From Nitrosomonadaceae bacterium (GTDB lineage: Bacteria; Pseudomonadota; Gammaproteobacteria; Burkholderiales; Nitrosomonadaceae): a DNA stretch of 64,000 nucleotides. The DNA is taken from contig CAKKRD010000010.1 in the NCBI GenBank assembly GCA_919902515.1, positions 1 to 64,000 on the forward strand, given 5' to 3'. Numbering within the stretch: the first letter of the stretch is position 1; each line of letters begins with the position of its first letter. This document shows, piece by piece, positions 55,254 through 64,000 of this stretch. Position numbers and translations under genes: made by a program. Below the pieces are notes generated by a model. That model did not search any database and was not told the origin of the DNA. It saw nothing but the letters and a program-made list of their open reading frames with translations.

Positions 55254-55885
55254 TTCTTACCCTCAGCCGCCAGTGCGGCAGCCTTTTTCTGCTTTGCCAC
55301 CTCTTCCTCATCGAGATAGCGAAACGTTTTGGCCGTGGCATCCAGCACCAAGTCTCCTTTAGTGTCGGGAGCAATACTTATATTGTTCAGCGTTACGATA
55401 CGCGGCAACTGCGCGATGTCGCTGGCAAATGCACCGATGTCGTGGTAGCTGCCGGTGACACGAACCGTGATAGGCAGCTCAGCGTAAAACTCTGTCATGG
55501 TCTCGCTGGCCGCCGGCCTGAACAACTCAAACTGCAAGCCACGTCCCAGCCCTGCCTGATTGATGTCTATCAGCAGTGCATCCATTTCGGATTTGCTCGG
55601 CAGTTGTTTTAACAAGGTACCGAGAGACTGTTCGATATCCTGTAATTGCTGTCGCAAAATATCCAGATTGGCCGCATTCCTTCTCTTTGCTAGATAGGCT
55701 TCTTTCAGTTCCGTTTCTTCTGTCTTGGCCCGATCCAGAATTTCCCACTGCCCCTGCCAATCCAGCATAACGCCTACAGCAATGATCGCCATCAGCAACG
55801 TGGCGAGGGCGCCGGCTTTTATGCTCGCAGGCCAGCCGCCCGGATCACGGGGATTGAGTAGTCTTATTTCTTCGGATAGGCTCAT
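55250..55885 (-). CDS. pilO: Type IV pilus inner-membrane protein PilO
   Basis: 211 aa: a short cytoplasmic tail, one membrane helix (about 25-45), a coiled coil (KTEETELKEAYLAKRRNA to LEQSLGTLLKQLPSK) and a ferredoxin-like periplasmic domain (LPITVRVTGSYHDIGAFASDIA). It pairs with PilN and binds PilP to align the pilus machine. The C-terminus is charged and alanine-rich (AKQKKAAALAAEGKK). Six bases after pilN. Confidence 0.95.
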   Translation of the reverse strand: MSLSEEIRLLNPRDPGGWPASIKAGALATLLMAIIAVGVMLDWQGQWEILDRAKTEETELKEAYLAKRRNAANLDILRQQLQDIEQSLGTLLKQLPSKSEMDALLIDINQAGLGRGLQFELFRPAASETMTEFYAELPITVRVTGSYHDIGAFASDIAQLPRIVTLNNISIAPDTKGDLVLDATAKTFRYLDEEEVAKQKKAAALAAEGKK

Positions 55886-55891
55886 GGCGAT

Positions 55892-56491
55892 TTAATTTGT
55901 TGGCTTTTCTACAGGTTTTGCCAAATCCGCAGACGGAATCTTGTCATCGGCATTCCCGGACAGCTTTACATTAAGATTGAACTCGTTGAGGCGGGCGTTA
56001 TTCACCGTAGCAACCTTGATTTCAATCAATGATGGCGCTTCTAGCCAGGGTGACGATTCCAGATTGCGCATCAGAACCGACACCCGTGAACTGGACTGGG
56101 CATACCCTGCCAGATTAATGTCATGGTTGGTCTGCTTGATGCTACTGAGATAGACCCCGTCTGGAAGCAGCCGCACCAACTGATCCAGCAAATGCACCAC
56201 TTCAACCCGGTCGTCCTGCAAAGTCTCGACCACTCTCTTGCGCGCCAGCAGCGCATCTGTTAGCTCCTTGATTTTCTTGATCTCTTCGATTTTCTTATCA
56301 AGAATAACAATCTGCTCTTTCATGTAATTGTTGCGCCCATTCTGGTATTCTATTTGTCCAACGATCGCAACGTGGGCCGCAGCGACAATTACGAGTCCCA
56401 GTATGAATGTCACTCCAGCCAGCACAGCGATTTGCTGCTGTCTCGCCTTGCGCTTGAGTTCACGGTGAGGGAGCAGGTTGATACGGATCAT
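55892..56491 (-). CDS. pilN: Type IV pilus inner-membrane protein PilN
   Basis: 199 aa. It opens with INLLPHRELKRKARQQQ, the conserved PilM-binding INLLP motif, then one membrane helix (about 22-45), a coiled coil (IVILDKKIEEIKKIKELTDALL) and the GspL/PilN periplasmic fold (LPDGVYLSSIKQTNHDINLAGYA). It bridges cytoplasmic PilM and periplasmic PilO. Its start overlaps the pilM stop by four bases. Confidence 0.96.
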   Translation of the reverse strand: MIRINLLPHRELKRKARQQQIAVLAGVTFILGLVIVAAAHVAIVGQIEYQNGRNNYMKEQIVILDKKIEEIKKIKELTDALLARKRVVETLQDDRVEVVHLLDQLVRLLPDGVYLSSIKQTNHDINLAGYAQSSSRVSVLMRNLESSPWLEAPSLIEIKVATVNNARLNEFNLNVKLSGNADDKIPSADLAKPVEKPTN

Positions 56492-57591
56492 GATCGATCA
56501 AAACTTCGCAAAGCCAGACCACAGGCGACCAGAAGCGAAGGGGCATCGGCACTCAGTTGTTTCGGTGTAACCCGGCTGGATAGTTCCATGCCGATGAAAG
56601 GATTGACGACCAGGGTGCCAACTTGAGTGCGGGCCGCAATAATCTCGTCCAACTCCGGGATGACGGCGCACCCACCTGCCAGGAAGATGTAATTGACAGC
56701 GGTGAACTGGGTCGAGGTGAAGAAAAATTGCAGGGCACGAGCCACTTCCAGCGCCAGGGTTTCGCGGAATGGCTGTAACACGCTGGTCTTATAATTATCG
56801 GGAAGTTCGCCGCTGCGCTTGGCGGCTTCCGCTTCTTCCGGCGTAAGATTGAAATGGCTTTGAATTTCCTGGGTAAGTTGGTCGCCGCCAAACGGTTGAT
56901 TACGCATATAGACCGATTGCCCATTACGCAATACATTGATGCTTATACCCGTGGCGCCAATGTCGACAAGCGCAATGATCTGGTCTTTTCCGCCGCCCGG
57001 AAGCCGGTTCTCAATCAACTCGAAAGCAGCCTGCGCGGCATACGGCTCAACGTCCATGACCACAGCCTTCAGACCAGCAGTCAGCGCCACAGCTACCCGG
57101 TCCTCCACTTTTTCCTTGCGCGAGGCAGCAATCAGTACTTCCACTTCTTCCGGATTGCCGGGTGCTGGCCCCACCACCTGAAAATCGAGGTTTACCTCAT
57201 CCAGCGCGAAGGGAATATACTGGTTGGCCTCGGTCTCGACCTGGAAAAGCAGATCTTCTTCCCGCTGCCCTGCCGGAACGATGATTTTCTTGGTGATCAC
57301 TGCTGCCGCCGGCAACGCCAGGGCAACCGTCTTAAGCCGTGTTCCCATGCGCTTCCAGCCGCGCCGCAGGCTTTCACTTACCGCTTCCAGGCTGACGATA
57401 TTGCCATCCAGCATGGCATCCCTGGGCAAGGGCTCGATCGCGTAACGTTCGACCCGATAAACGTTACTGTTCTTTCCGGCCATGGAAAGTTCAACCATCT
57501 TCACCGAAGACGAGCTGATATCCACACCTATCAGCGATGGCGGCCTCGTTTGAAGAAAGGTAAAATCTATGTCAATCTTTCCATTTAACAT
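56488..57591 (-). CDS. pilM: Type IV pilus ATPase-like protein PilM
   Basis: 367 aa, actin/FtsA-like fold. The phosphate-1 region is PPSLIGVDISSSSVKMVEL, DIGATGISINVLRNG is phosphate 2, and IFLAGGCAVIPELDEII is the adenosine motif. It is the cytoplasmic ring that grips the PilN tail. As first gene of pilMNOPQ it is divergent from mrcA with a 208-base intergenic region, the usual order across proteobacteria. No clear Shine-Dalgarno precedes the ATG at 57591. Confidence 0.96.
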   Translation of the reverse strand: MLNGKIDIDFTFLQTRPPSLIGVDISSSSVKMVELSMAGKNSNVYRVERYAIEPLPRDAMLDGNIVSLEAVSESLRRGWKRMGTRLKTVALALPAAAVITKKIIVPAGQREEDLLFQVETEANQYIPFALDEVNLDFQVVGPAPGNPEEVEVLIAASRKEKVEDRVAVALTAGLKAVVMDVEPYAAQAAFELIENRLPGGGKDQIIALVDIGATGISINVLRNGQSVYMRNQPFGGDQLTQEIQSHFNLTPEEAEAAKRSGELPDNYKTSVLQPFRETLALEVARALQFFFTSTQFTAVNYIFLAGGCAVIPELDEIIAARTQVGTLVVNPFIGMELSSRVTPKQLSADAPSLLVACGLALRSFDRS

Positions 57592-57734
57592 TAGTTAGTT
57601 AGGAGCAATGCATATAAAATAGATTAAATGCTCTTGGCAACTATAACGCATATAAAGCATTTTACCAACACACCCCCTATAATGGCTTACGTTTATTGTG
57701 GCTTTTTTTGAGAACAAGCCATTTGCGGAAAAAC

Positions 57735-57755
57735 GGGGTATATACCCCTTATAAT
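57735..57755 (+). promoter_or_regulatory. Palindrome and -10 box upstream of mrcA
   Basis: GGGGTATATACCCC (57735-57748) is a perfect 14-base palindrome, followed directly by TATAAT (57750-57755), 44 bases before the mrcA start. A -35 box at a normal distance is poor, which would fit an activated or repressed promoter. The binding protein is unknown. It lies in the divergent pilM/mrcA region, so it could affect both. Confidence 0.5.
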
Positions 57756-57799
57756 TCAAAGATGTTTATTTTGACCCATCACTTCAAAGCTTATTTTTC

Positions 57800-60118
57800 A
57801 TGCTAGCACGCTGGTGGCTTTACCCAATCGTCGCTTTGTTGGGGCTGAGCCTGCTCGGCGCCCTGCTGGTTGGATTCGCGGTGCTGGTTACCCTCCCCAC
57901 GCTGCCATCGCTTGAAGCGCTGACTGACTACCGTCCAAAGATTCCGTTACGGGTCTATAGTGCCGAAGGCGTGCTGATGGGGGAGTTCGGCGAGGAGCGC
58001 CGCGCCGTGGTGAAAGTCAGCGAGGTGCCGGAACGCCTCAAACAGGCGATTCTGGCAGCAGAAGATGATCGCTTTTACCAGCACGGCGGGGTGGATTACG
58101 CGGGTGTGCTGCGCGCAGCTTATTCCAATTTCACCTCCGGTGGTGTCCGTCAGGGCGCCAGCACCATCACCATGCAGGTGGCGCGGAATTTTTTCCTGAC
58201 CAAGGAAAAAACCCTAACACGAAAATTCAGCGAAGCTCTGCTTGCATTCAAGATTGAACACAGCTTGAGCAAGGATGAAATCCTCGAGCTCTACATCAAC
58301 CAGATTTATCTCGGTCAGCGTGCCTATGGTTTCGCTTCCGCAGCACAGGTCTACTTCGGCAAAACCCTGGCTGATATCAACCTGGCTGAAGCTGCCATGC
58401 TGGCGGGCCTGCCCAAAGCGCCTTCGCACTACAACCCGATAGTCAATCCCAAGCGCGCCAAAACGCGGCAGCTCTACGTGCTGCGGCGCATGCATGAACT
58501 CGGTCATATTCCCACTCAGGAATTCAAGGAGACCGGGGAACAGCCACTGCGGATCAAGCGCAAATCACAGGAATTCCCGATACGAGCTGAGTATGTAGCC
58601 GAAATGGTGCGCCAAGCGGTCTATGACCGCTATCAGGAAGAAACCTACATCAGAGGTTTCAAAGTCTATACGACTGTGCGGCAACTGGATCAGCAGGCGG
58701 CTTACCAGTCTCTGCGCCAGGGTGTGATGGATTATGACCGGCGTCGCGGCTATCGCGGTCCGGAAGCAGTTGTTGATTTGCCGAAAAACGGTGCAAATCA
58801 GGAAGAGGCGCTGGAAAATGTGGTGCAGGATATGATCGACAGCGATGACATTTATGCTGCTGTGGTGCTGACTGCCGACTCCAAATCCGTGCATGCTTAC
58901 CGCAGAGGGGGGGAGAACATCGAGATCACTGGCGACGGTCTCAAATTCGCGCATAAATTCCTTGCCGACACGGTAGCCGCCAGTCAACAGCGTATCCGTC
59001 CCGGGGCGCTAATCCGGGTACAGAAAAACGAAAAAGATGCATGGCAAATTGTGCAACTTCCCCAAGTTGAAGCTTCGCTGGTTTCTATCGATCCGCAAGA
59101 TGGGGCAATTCGCGCGCTGGTGGGCGGATTTGACTTCAACCGCAATCAGTTCAACCACGTCACACAGGCTTGGCGCCAACCGGGCTCCAGCTTGAAACCC
59201 TTCATTTATTCAGCCGCACTGGAAAAGGGCTTTACCCCGGCAACTGTCATTAACGATGCGCCGCTTTCCTTTAGCGCTGCCGAAACGGGCAGCAAACTGT
59301 GGGAACCAAGGAATTTCGATGGCAAGTACGAGGGGCCATTACGCATGCGCGAAGCGCTTGCCAAATCCAAGAATATGGTGTCGATTCGTATTCTCCAAGC
59401 CATTGGCGTCCAGTATGCCCAAGATTATATCTCCCGCTTTGGTTTTGACCCCAGCATGCACCCGCCTTACATGACTATGGCATTAGGTGCGGGGTCCGTG
59501 ACGCCGATGCAGATGGCGGTGGGTTACACAACGTTCGCCAATGGCGGTTTCCGCATCGCACCCTATTTCATCGAGCGTATCGAGGATGAAAAGGGCAATG
59601 TACTGGAACAGGCGCAACCAGCGCGGGTAACAAAAAACGCCGCGCAGGTCATAGACCCGCGCAATGCTTTTCTTATGACCAACATGATGCAAGATGTGGT
59701 GGAGCGAGGCACTGCGACCAGAGCAAAGCAGCTTAGCCGTACTGATCTGGCTGGAAAAACCGGCACCACCAATGATCATATCGATGCCTGGTTTTGTGGT
59801 TACCAGGCCAATCTGGTCGCAGTGGCCTGGATCGGTTTCGACAATCCAAGATCATTGGGTGATAACGAAACCGGAGGTCGGGCTGCCCTGCCCATATGGA
59901 TGGGTTATATGAGTAAGGTGTTGCAGAATGTCCCCATGGCCATCTATACACTCCCCCGAGGCGTTACGATGACCAGAATCAATCCGGTAACCGGTCTGAG
60001 AGAAGCGCATGGCGCAATGACAGAGTATTTTCTGCAAGAGCAGTTGCCGCCGGAAGCCAGCCGCGATGATGATGACGTCGCCAAACCGTCAGGCGATGTG
60101 CCGGATCGGTTGTTGTAG
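57800..60118 (+). CDS. mrcA: Penicillin-binding protein 1A (bifunctional)
   Basis: 772 aa. An N-terminal membrane anchor (~5-33) is followed by the GT51 glycosyltransferase (EDDRFYQHGGVDY with the catalytic glutamate, and QGASTITMQVARNFFL). An OB-like insert comes next, then the transpeptidase: SSLKPFIYSAALEKG (active-site serine, SxxK), SKNMVS (SxN) and KTGTTNDHIDAW (KTG). It makes and cross-links glycan strands in the periplasm. Divergent from pilMNOPQ. The C-terminus ends in an acidic tail (SRDDDDVAKPSG). Confidence 0.96.
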   Translation: MLARWWLYPIVALLGLSLLGALLVGFAVLVTLPTLPSLEALTDYRPKIPLRVYSAEGVLMGEFGEERRAVVKVSEVPERLKQAILAAEDDRFYQHGGVDYAGVLRAAYSNFTSGGVRQGASTITMQVARNFFLTKEKTLTRKFSEALLAFKIEHSLSKDEILELYINQIYLGQRAYGFASAAQVYFGKTLADINLAEAAMLAGLPKAPSHYNPIVNPKRAKTRQLYVLRRMHELGHIPTQEFKETGEQPLRIKRKSQEFPIRAEYVAEMVRQAVYDRYQEETYIRGFKVYTTVRQLDQQAAYQSLRQGVMDYDRRRGYRGPEAVVDLPKNGANQEEALENVVQDMIDSDDIYAAVVLTADSKSVHAYRRGGENIEITGDGLKFAHKFLADTVAASQQRIRPGALIRVQKNEKDAWQIVQLPQVEASLVSIDPQDGAIRALVGGFDFNRNQFNHVTQAWRQPGSSLKPFIYSAALEKGFTPATVINDAPLSFSAAETGSKLWEPRNFDGKYEGPLRMREALAKSKNMVSIRILQAIGVQYAQDYISRFGFDPSMHPPYMTMALGAGSVTPMQMAVGYTTFANGGFRIAPYFIERIEDEKGNVLEQAQPARVTKNAAQVIDPRNAFLMTNMMQDVVERGTATRAKQLSRTDLAGKTGTTNDHIDAWFCGYQANLVAVAWIGFDNPRSLGDNETGGRAALPIWMGYMSKVLQNVPMAIYTLPRGVTMTRINPVTGLREAHGAMTEYFLQEQLPPEASRDDDDVAKPSGDVPDRLL

Positions 60119-60154
60119 CAGCACCCAGGCCATCACGCTACTCGCGACCATCCT

Positions 60155-61195
<1,041 letters not shown>

Positions 61196-61306
61196 TTAAC
61201 AAAAATTTAAGATTCCGGGAACTTGTTCCATGACTCTATCGTCTTATTGACAGACGATGTTTGACTGTCTCCCGCTTCCCCTCCCTGAGCGGGGCCTTAA
61301 TACTTG

Positions 61307-61993
61307 TTAAGGCAGTTTGCCCCCGGTTTTATTCCCCTTTAACCGGGGGTTTTTTATTTCAGGCTTAGCCGTCGGATTTGATTCCAGAGTCAAAGCTGCG
61401 TCCAATTCAAGCCAGCTTCCCAGCACGGTAGTAGCCTCTTCGACACCTTCTTTGGCCAGACTGGAAAAGAGTTGCGTGCTGCATTGTGGATAGCTTTCCT
61501 GCAAAAAAACCTGCACCTCCTTAAGAGTCTTTCTGGCCTGCTGCCGGGTAAGTTTGTCCGCCTTGGTAAGTATCACATGCACCGCTTTCCCGGTTGGCGC
61601 AAACCAATCCAGCATCCGCTGGTCAAGCGGGGTTAAAGGATGACGCACATCCATGATAAGCACCATGCCGTGAAGCGACTCCCTGGCTTGCAGATAGGTG
61701 CTAAGCAGGTGTTCCCAGTGCTGGCGGATTTCCAGCGGCACCTTGGCATAGCCGTAGCCAGGAAGATCGACCAGAAAACGATCATTTCCCAGTTGAAAAA
61801 AGTTGATATGCTGAGTACGCCCCGGTGTCTTGCTGACAAAGGCGAGACGGCCGCGATTGGCCAGGGTGTTGATAACACTCGATTTGCCTGCGTTAGAACG
61901 TCCGGCAAAGGCAATCTCCACTCCGCCGGGCAGCGGCAAATCCCGCAGGTGATTGACGGTGGTGTAGAAAGTCGCGTGTTGAAAAAGAGACAT
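61307..61993 (-). CDS. engB: Ribosome biogenesis GTP-binding protein EngB (YsxC/YihA)
   Basis: 228 aa. GTPase motifs: G1 [15 protein letters not shown]3 [13 protein letters not shown]4 LTKADKL, and [12 protein letters not shown]. It is needed for 50S assembly. The C-terminal 30 residues ([17 protein letters not shown]) extend past the usual ~200-aa core, are basic and probably unstructured. That tail is encoded by DNA that also forms a hairpin with a T-run on the opposite strand. It lies between coaX and hemB. Confidence 0.96.
   Translation of the reverse strand: MSLFQHATFYTTVNHLRDLPLPGGVEIAFAGRSNAGKSSVINTLANRGRLAFVSKTPGRTQHINFFQLGNDRFLVDLPGYGYAKVPLEIRQHWEHLLSTYLQARESLHGMVLIMDVRHPLTPLDQRMLDWFAPTGKAVHVILTKADKLTRQQARKTLKEVQVFLQESYPQCSTQLFSSLAKEGVEEATTVLGSWLELDAALTLESNPTAKPEIKNPRLKGNKTGGKLP
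61320..61355 (+). terminator. Plus-strand terminator-like hairpin inside the engB tail
   Basis: CCCCCGGTT (61320-61328) pairs with AACCGGGGG (61341-61349) around a 12-base loop and is followed by six T on the plus strand. engB is on the minus strand, so this would stop antisense transcription coming from the hemB side, such as mrcA read-through. It encodes part of the variable EngB tail. Confidence 0.5.
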
Positions 61994-62055
61994 GGATTTC
62001 CGGATCAGAGGTAGTGGAACTGGAAAATTAATTGTTGGCCGTACGGCAACTGAAC

Positions 62056-62802
62056 TTACAGCGGTGTCTCTGTAGTTTCTTCGGCAATGGCCACCAAACC
62101 TTCCAGCACCAGATTATCTGCCATCCTGGCGGGGATATTAAGCCGTGCCAGCAACAGCGGCGCCGCACCGCCACTCACGATGCAGTCGGGTGCGTGACCC
62201 AAAGTGGCGGTGAGCAGTATAACCATGCGCTCCACTGCACCGGCCAGCGCCTGCACCCCACCACTATAGATGGCGTCGGCGGTGCTGTCCGGATAGTCAC
62301 GGAACTCCCCTGCTCCAAGTTTCAACGATGCAGTGTTTGCCGTCAATGCTTTCTGCATCAATTCAAGACCGGGAACGATGATACCGCCAAGAAATTCGCC
62401 CGTGTCGGAAAGGGCATCCACTGTCATGGCGGTACCGGCACTCACTACCAGGCAACCTTGCCGTTGCGACCTCCATGCCGCAACCAGCGCTGCCCAGCGA
62501 TCGCTGCCAAGTTGCGCCGGATCGGCATAGTAGTTGCGTACTCCGCACTGATATGCGCTGGCAACTGCCCATTGCGGCTCGGCTTCCCAACGGGAAAACA
62601 ACCCCGACAGTTCCGCCTTCGTTTGCTCACCAGCCACGTTGGAAACCATGATGCGCGCTGGTTCTGGCAGATCTTGCCATTCCCGCTCCAGCAGCACGCC
62701 TTCGTTTTGCGCCACCGCACCCTGCTGCAACCAGCCGTGCCCGTCATGCAACCCCCACTTGATGCGGGTATTGCCGGAGTCAACCACCAACAAATGAGTC
62801 AT
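62056..62802 (-). CDS. coaX: Type III pantothenate kinase
   Basis: About 248 aa from ATG 62802, one base after the birA stop; the longer frame runs into birA. N-terminal [15 protein letters not shown] is the ASKHA phosphate loop. [25 protein letters not shown] and [15 protein letters not shown] are CoaX signatures. It phosphorylates pantothenate, the first step to CoA. The birA-coaX pair is common in betaproteobacteria; the two are probably co-transcribed. Confidence 0.95.
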   Translation of the reverse strand: MTHLLVVDSGNTRIKWGLHDGHGWLQQGAVAQNEGVLLEREWQDLPEPARIMVSNVAGEQTKAELSGLFSRWEAEPQWAVASAYQCGVRNYYADPAQLGSDRWAALVAAWRSQRQGCLVVSAGTAMTVDALSDTGEFLGGIIVPGLELMQKALTANTASLKLGAGEFRDYPDSTADAIYSGGVQALAGAVERMVILLTATLGHAPDCIVSGGAAPLLLARLNIPARMADNLVLEGLVAIAEETTETPL

Positions 62803-62803
62803 A

Positions 62804-63793
62804 TCATGCCACCTTGCGCAGGGTGATTTCGCCGCCGCTGTAGCCACGATTGCCCGCCGGAGTGTGTAATAGCAGCGAACCGTCCTCCCCCACGCCATGC
62901 ACTACGCCTTCCTGGCTCGAGCCATCGGGCAGGTGCAAGGTAACGCATTTATTCTCGAACCCGTGACAATGCACCCACTCCTCCCTGAACGGTGCAAAAC
63001 CTTGGCGTTCAAACTCTCTCAGCACCGTCACCAACTCGACCAGCAGCGCAGCCAGCAGCTTGTTACGATCCGGCATTTCGCCGGTGATGGCAAACAGGTC
63101 TGTCGCACCCTGGTCTATGCGCGCCTTTATACCATCCGATAGTTTCAGGTTCATGCCAATACCGATCACAGCAACAGTGGGGCCCAGCATATCTCCCTGC
63201 AACTCGATCAGGATACCCGCCAATTTACGGTAGTGGAACAGCACGTCGTTAGGCCATTTAAGCACTGCACCTCTGATCCCGGAGGATTGCAGTACACGGG
63301 CGATAGCGACCCCCACCGCCAGGCTCAAGCCCGACAAGAGATTGGCACCTTGCTGGAAACGCCACAGCAGAGAAAATGTAAGACCGTCGCCCAGACCGGA
63401 ATGCCATTCCCGCCCGCGCCGCCCGCGTCCGCCAGTTTGCAGTTCTGTCGCCACGACACGCACACCGCCGCTACCAGAACTCATTTCCATTGCAGCCTGT
63501 TGCAGCAACAAGCTGTTGGTTGATTCGGCAGCATCCAGAATTTCGAGACGAAACGTTTTCGCTTCCGTGCCGAGGTGCTGCAGGATCACCTCCCGTTCCA
63601 GCCATTGCATCGGGTCGGGCAGACGGTAGCCACGGCCATGAACCTTATGCACCACCAGCCCCACTTCATCCAGGCCTCGCAACGCGAGGGACACGCTGGC
63701 GCGCGACACGCCAAGATTTCGGGCGATAGCTACACCGGAATGGAATTCGCCATCGTTCAACAGACGCAGAATGGAGAAAGTGAGGGGCTTCAT
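62804..63793 (-). CDS. birA: Biotin--[acetyl-CoA-carboxylase] ligase / biotin operon repressor
   Basis: 329 aa. The N-terminal 60 residues are a winged helix-turn-helix (GVAIARNLGVSRASVSLALRGL). The ligase domain carries the biotin motif TGGRGRRGREWHSG, KWPNDVLF and GIGMNLK, with a C-terminal SH3-like part (GVVHGVGEDGSLLLHTPAG). It attaches biotin to carboxyl carriers and, having the HTH, may also repress biotin genes. Upstream, divergent, lies the start of glnS. Confidence 0.95.
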   Translation of the reverse strand: MKPLTFSILRLLNDGEFHSGVAIARNLGVSRASVSLALRGLDEVGLVVHKVHGRGYRLPDPMQWLEREVILQHLGTEAKTFRLEILDAAESTNSLLLQQAAMEMSSGSGGVRVVATELQTGGRGRRGREWHSGLGDGLTFSLLWRFQQGANLLSGLSLAVGVAIARVLQSSGIRGAVLKWPNDVLFHYRKLAGILIELQGDMLGPTVAVIGIGMNLKLSDGIKARIDQGATDLFAITGEMPDRNKLLAALLVELVTVLREFERQGFAPFREEWVHCHGFENKCVTLHLPDGSSQEGVVHGVGEDGSLLLHTPAGNRGYSGGEITLRKVA

Positions 63794-63881
63794 GGAAAAT
63801 TATCGGCAAGTGTCGGAATCACGGGTGCAACTGTTCCAATATAGACTCTTATTCACACTGAATCTGAATGGCTGGTCATTA

Positions 63882-63887
63882 TATAAT
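63882..63887 (+). promoter_or_regulatory. -10 box upstream of glnS
   Basis: A consensus TATAAT at 63882-63887 lies about 43 bases before the presumed glnS start. No good -35 hexamer is found at 16-18 bases. Confidence 0.45.
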
Positions 63888-63929
63888 GTGCTGCGCCATG
63901 CATGGCGAATTACCTCACGAGAAACCAAC

Positions 63930-64000
63930 TTGAAAGACACGCCTGTAATCACCCAACCCATAGCCCAGATTGCGCCTGCTGCCAATTTCATCCGCAACAT
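63930..64000 (+). CDS. glnS: Glutaminyl-tRNA synthetase, N-terminal fragment (cut by window edge)
   Basis: Only 23 codons are inside the window: from a TTG at 63930 they read KDTPVITQPIAQIAPAANF and then IRN. The ending NFIRN matches the conserved opening of bacterial GlnS (SNFIRNIIDEDL-like). No in-frame ATG exists nearby, so the TTG start is inferred. The gene continues past the right edge. The birA-glnS neighbourhood is plausible but not decisive. Confidence 0.6.
   Translation, partial: MKDTPVITQPIAQIAPAANFIRN

Noticed and set aside
63800-64000. 66-aa minus-strand open frame at the right edge
   Set aside because: It is opposite the glnS start, which gives a recognisable N-terminus on the plus strand.

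Overview
The window reads as a chromosomal segment of a chemolithoautotrophic betaproteobacterium, probably of the Nitrosomonadales (Gallionellaceae/Sulfuricellaceae type). This is inferred from gene content and order: a pilMNOPQ-aroK-aroB-dgt block, hemE, mrcA, hemB-engB-coaX-birA, and a large inorganic-carbon uptake cluster. No rRNA, tRNA, CRISPR array or complete insertion sequence was found.

Layout. (1) 1-2.44 kb: an accessory island with a reverse transcriptase of the Abi/unknown-group kind and an overlapping PD-(D/E)XK nuclease-like gene, probably anti-phage. (2) 2.66-9.2 kb: an AddAB-type helicase-nuclease pair and ferredoxin fdxA. (3) 9.3-12.5 kb: a persulfide-response module (TauE/SafE exporter, BigR-like repressor, two YeeE/YedE channel proteins, divergent persulfide dioxygenase) around a palindromic divergent promoter. 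(4) 12.6-27.2 kb: storage-glucan metabolism (two GH57 enzymes, glgC, glgB, pgi, glgA, glgP) with a thiolase in the middle. (5) 27.3-33.1 kb: orn, an M48 protease, phhB, rsgA and a Mg2+ P-type ATPase. (6) 33.35-46.3 kb: the carbon-uptake supercluster. In transcription order (minus strand) it is sbtA-like transporter, P-II-like protein, NuoM-like, dabA, dabB (NuoL-like), NuoM-like, NuoM-like, CsoSCA-like carbonic anhydrase, terminator, then a second, frameshifted P-II-like gene with its own promoter. (7) 46.4-48.4 kb: a two-component system. (8) 48.4-64 kb: housekeeping genes (hemE, dgt, aroB, aroK, pilQPONM, mrcA, hemB, engB, coaX, birA) and the first codons of glnS at the right edge.

How it works together. 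The DAB-type complex plus the SbtA-like carrier would raise cytoplasmic bicarbonate. The carbonic-anhydrase-like protein would supply interconversion, and the P-II-like proteins would report adenylate or bicarbonate status. Surplus fixed carbon could go into glycogen. The sulfur module detoxifies persulfide. The most unusual points are the carbon cluster (three NuoM-like subunits, one with substituted proton-channel residues, and a carboxysome-type carbonic anhydrase without shell genes in view), the paralogous P-II genes flanking it with a one-base frameshift in one, and the RT plus nuclease pair.
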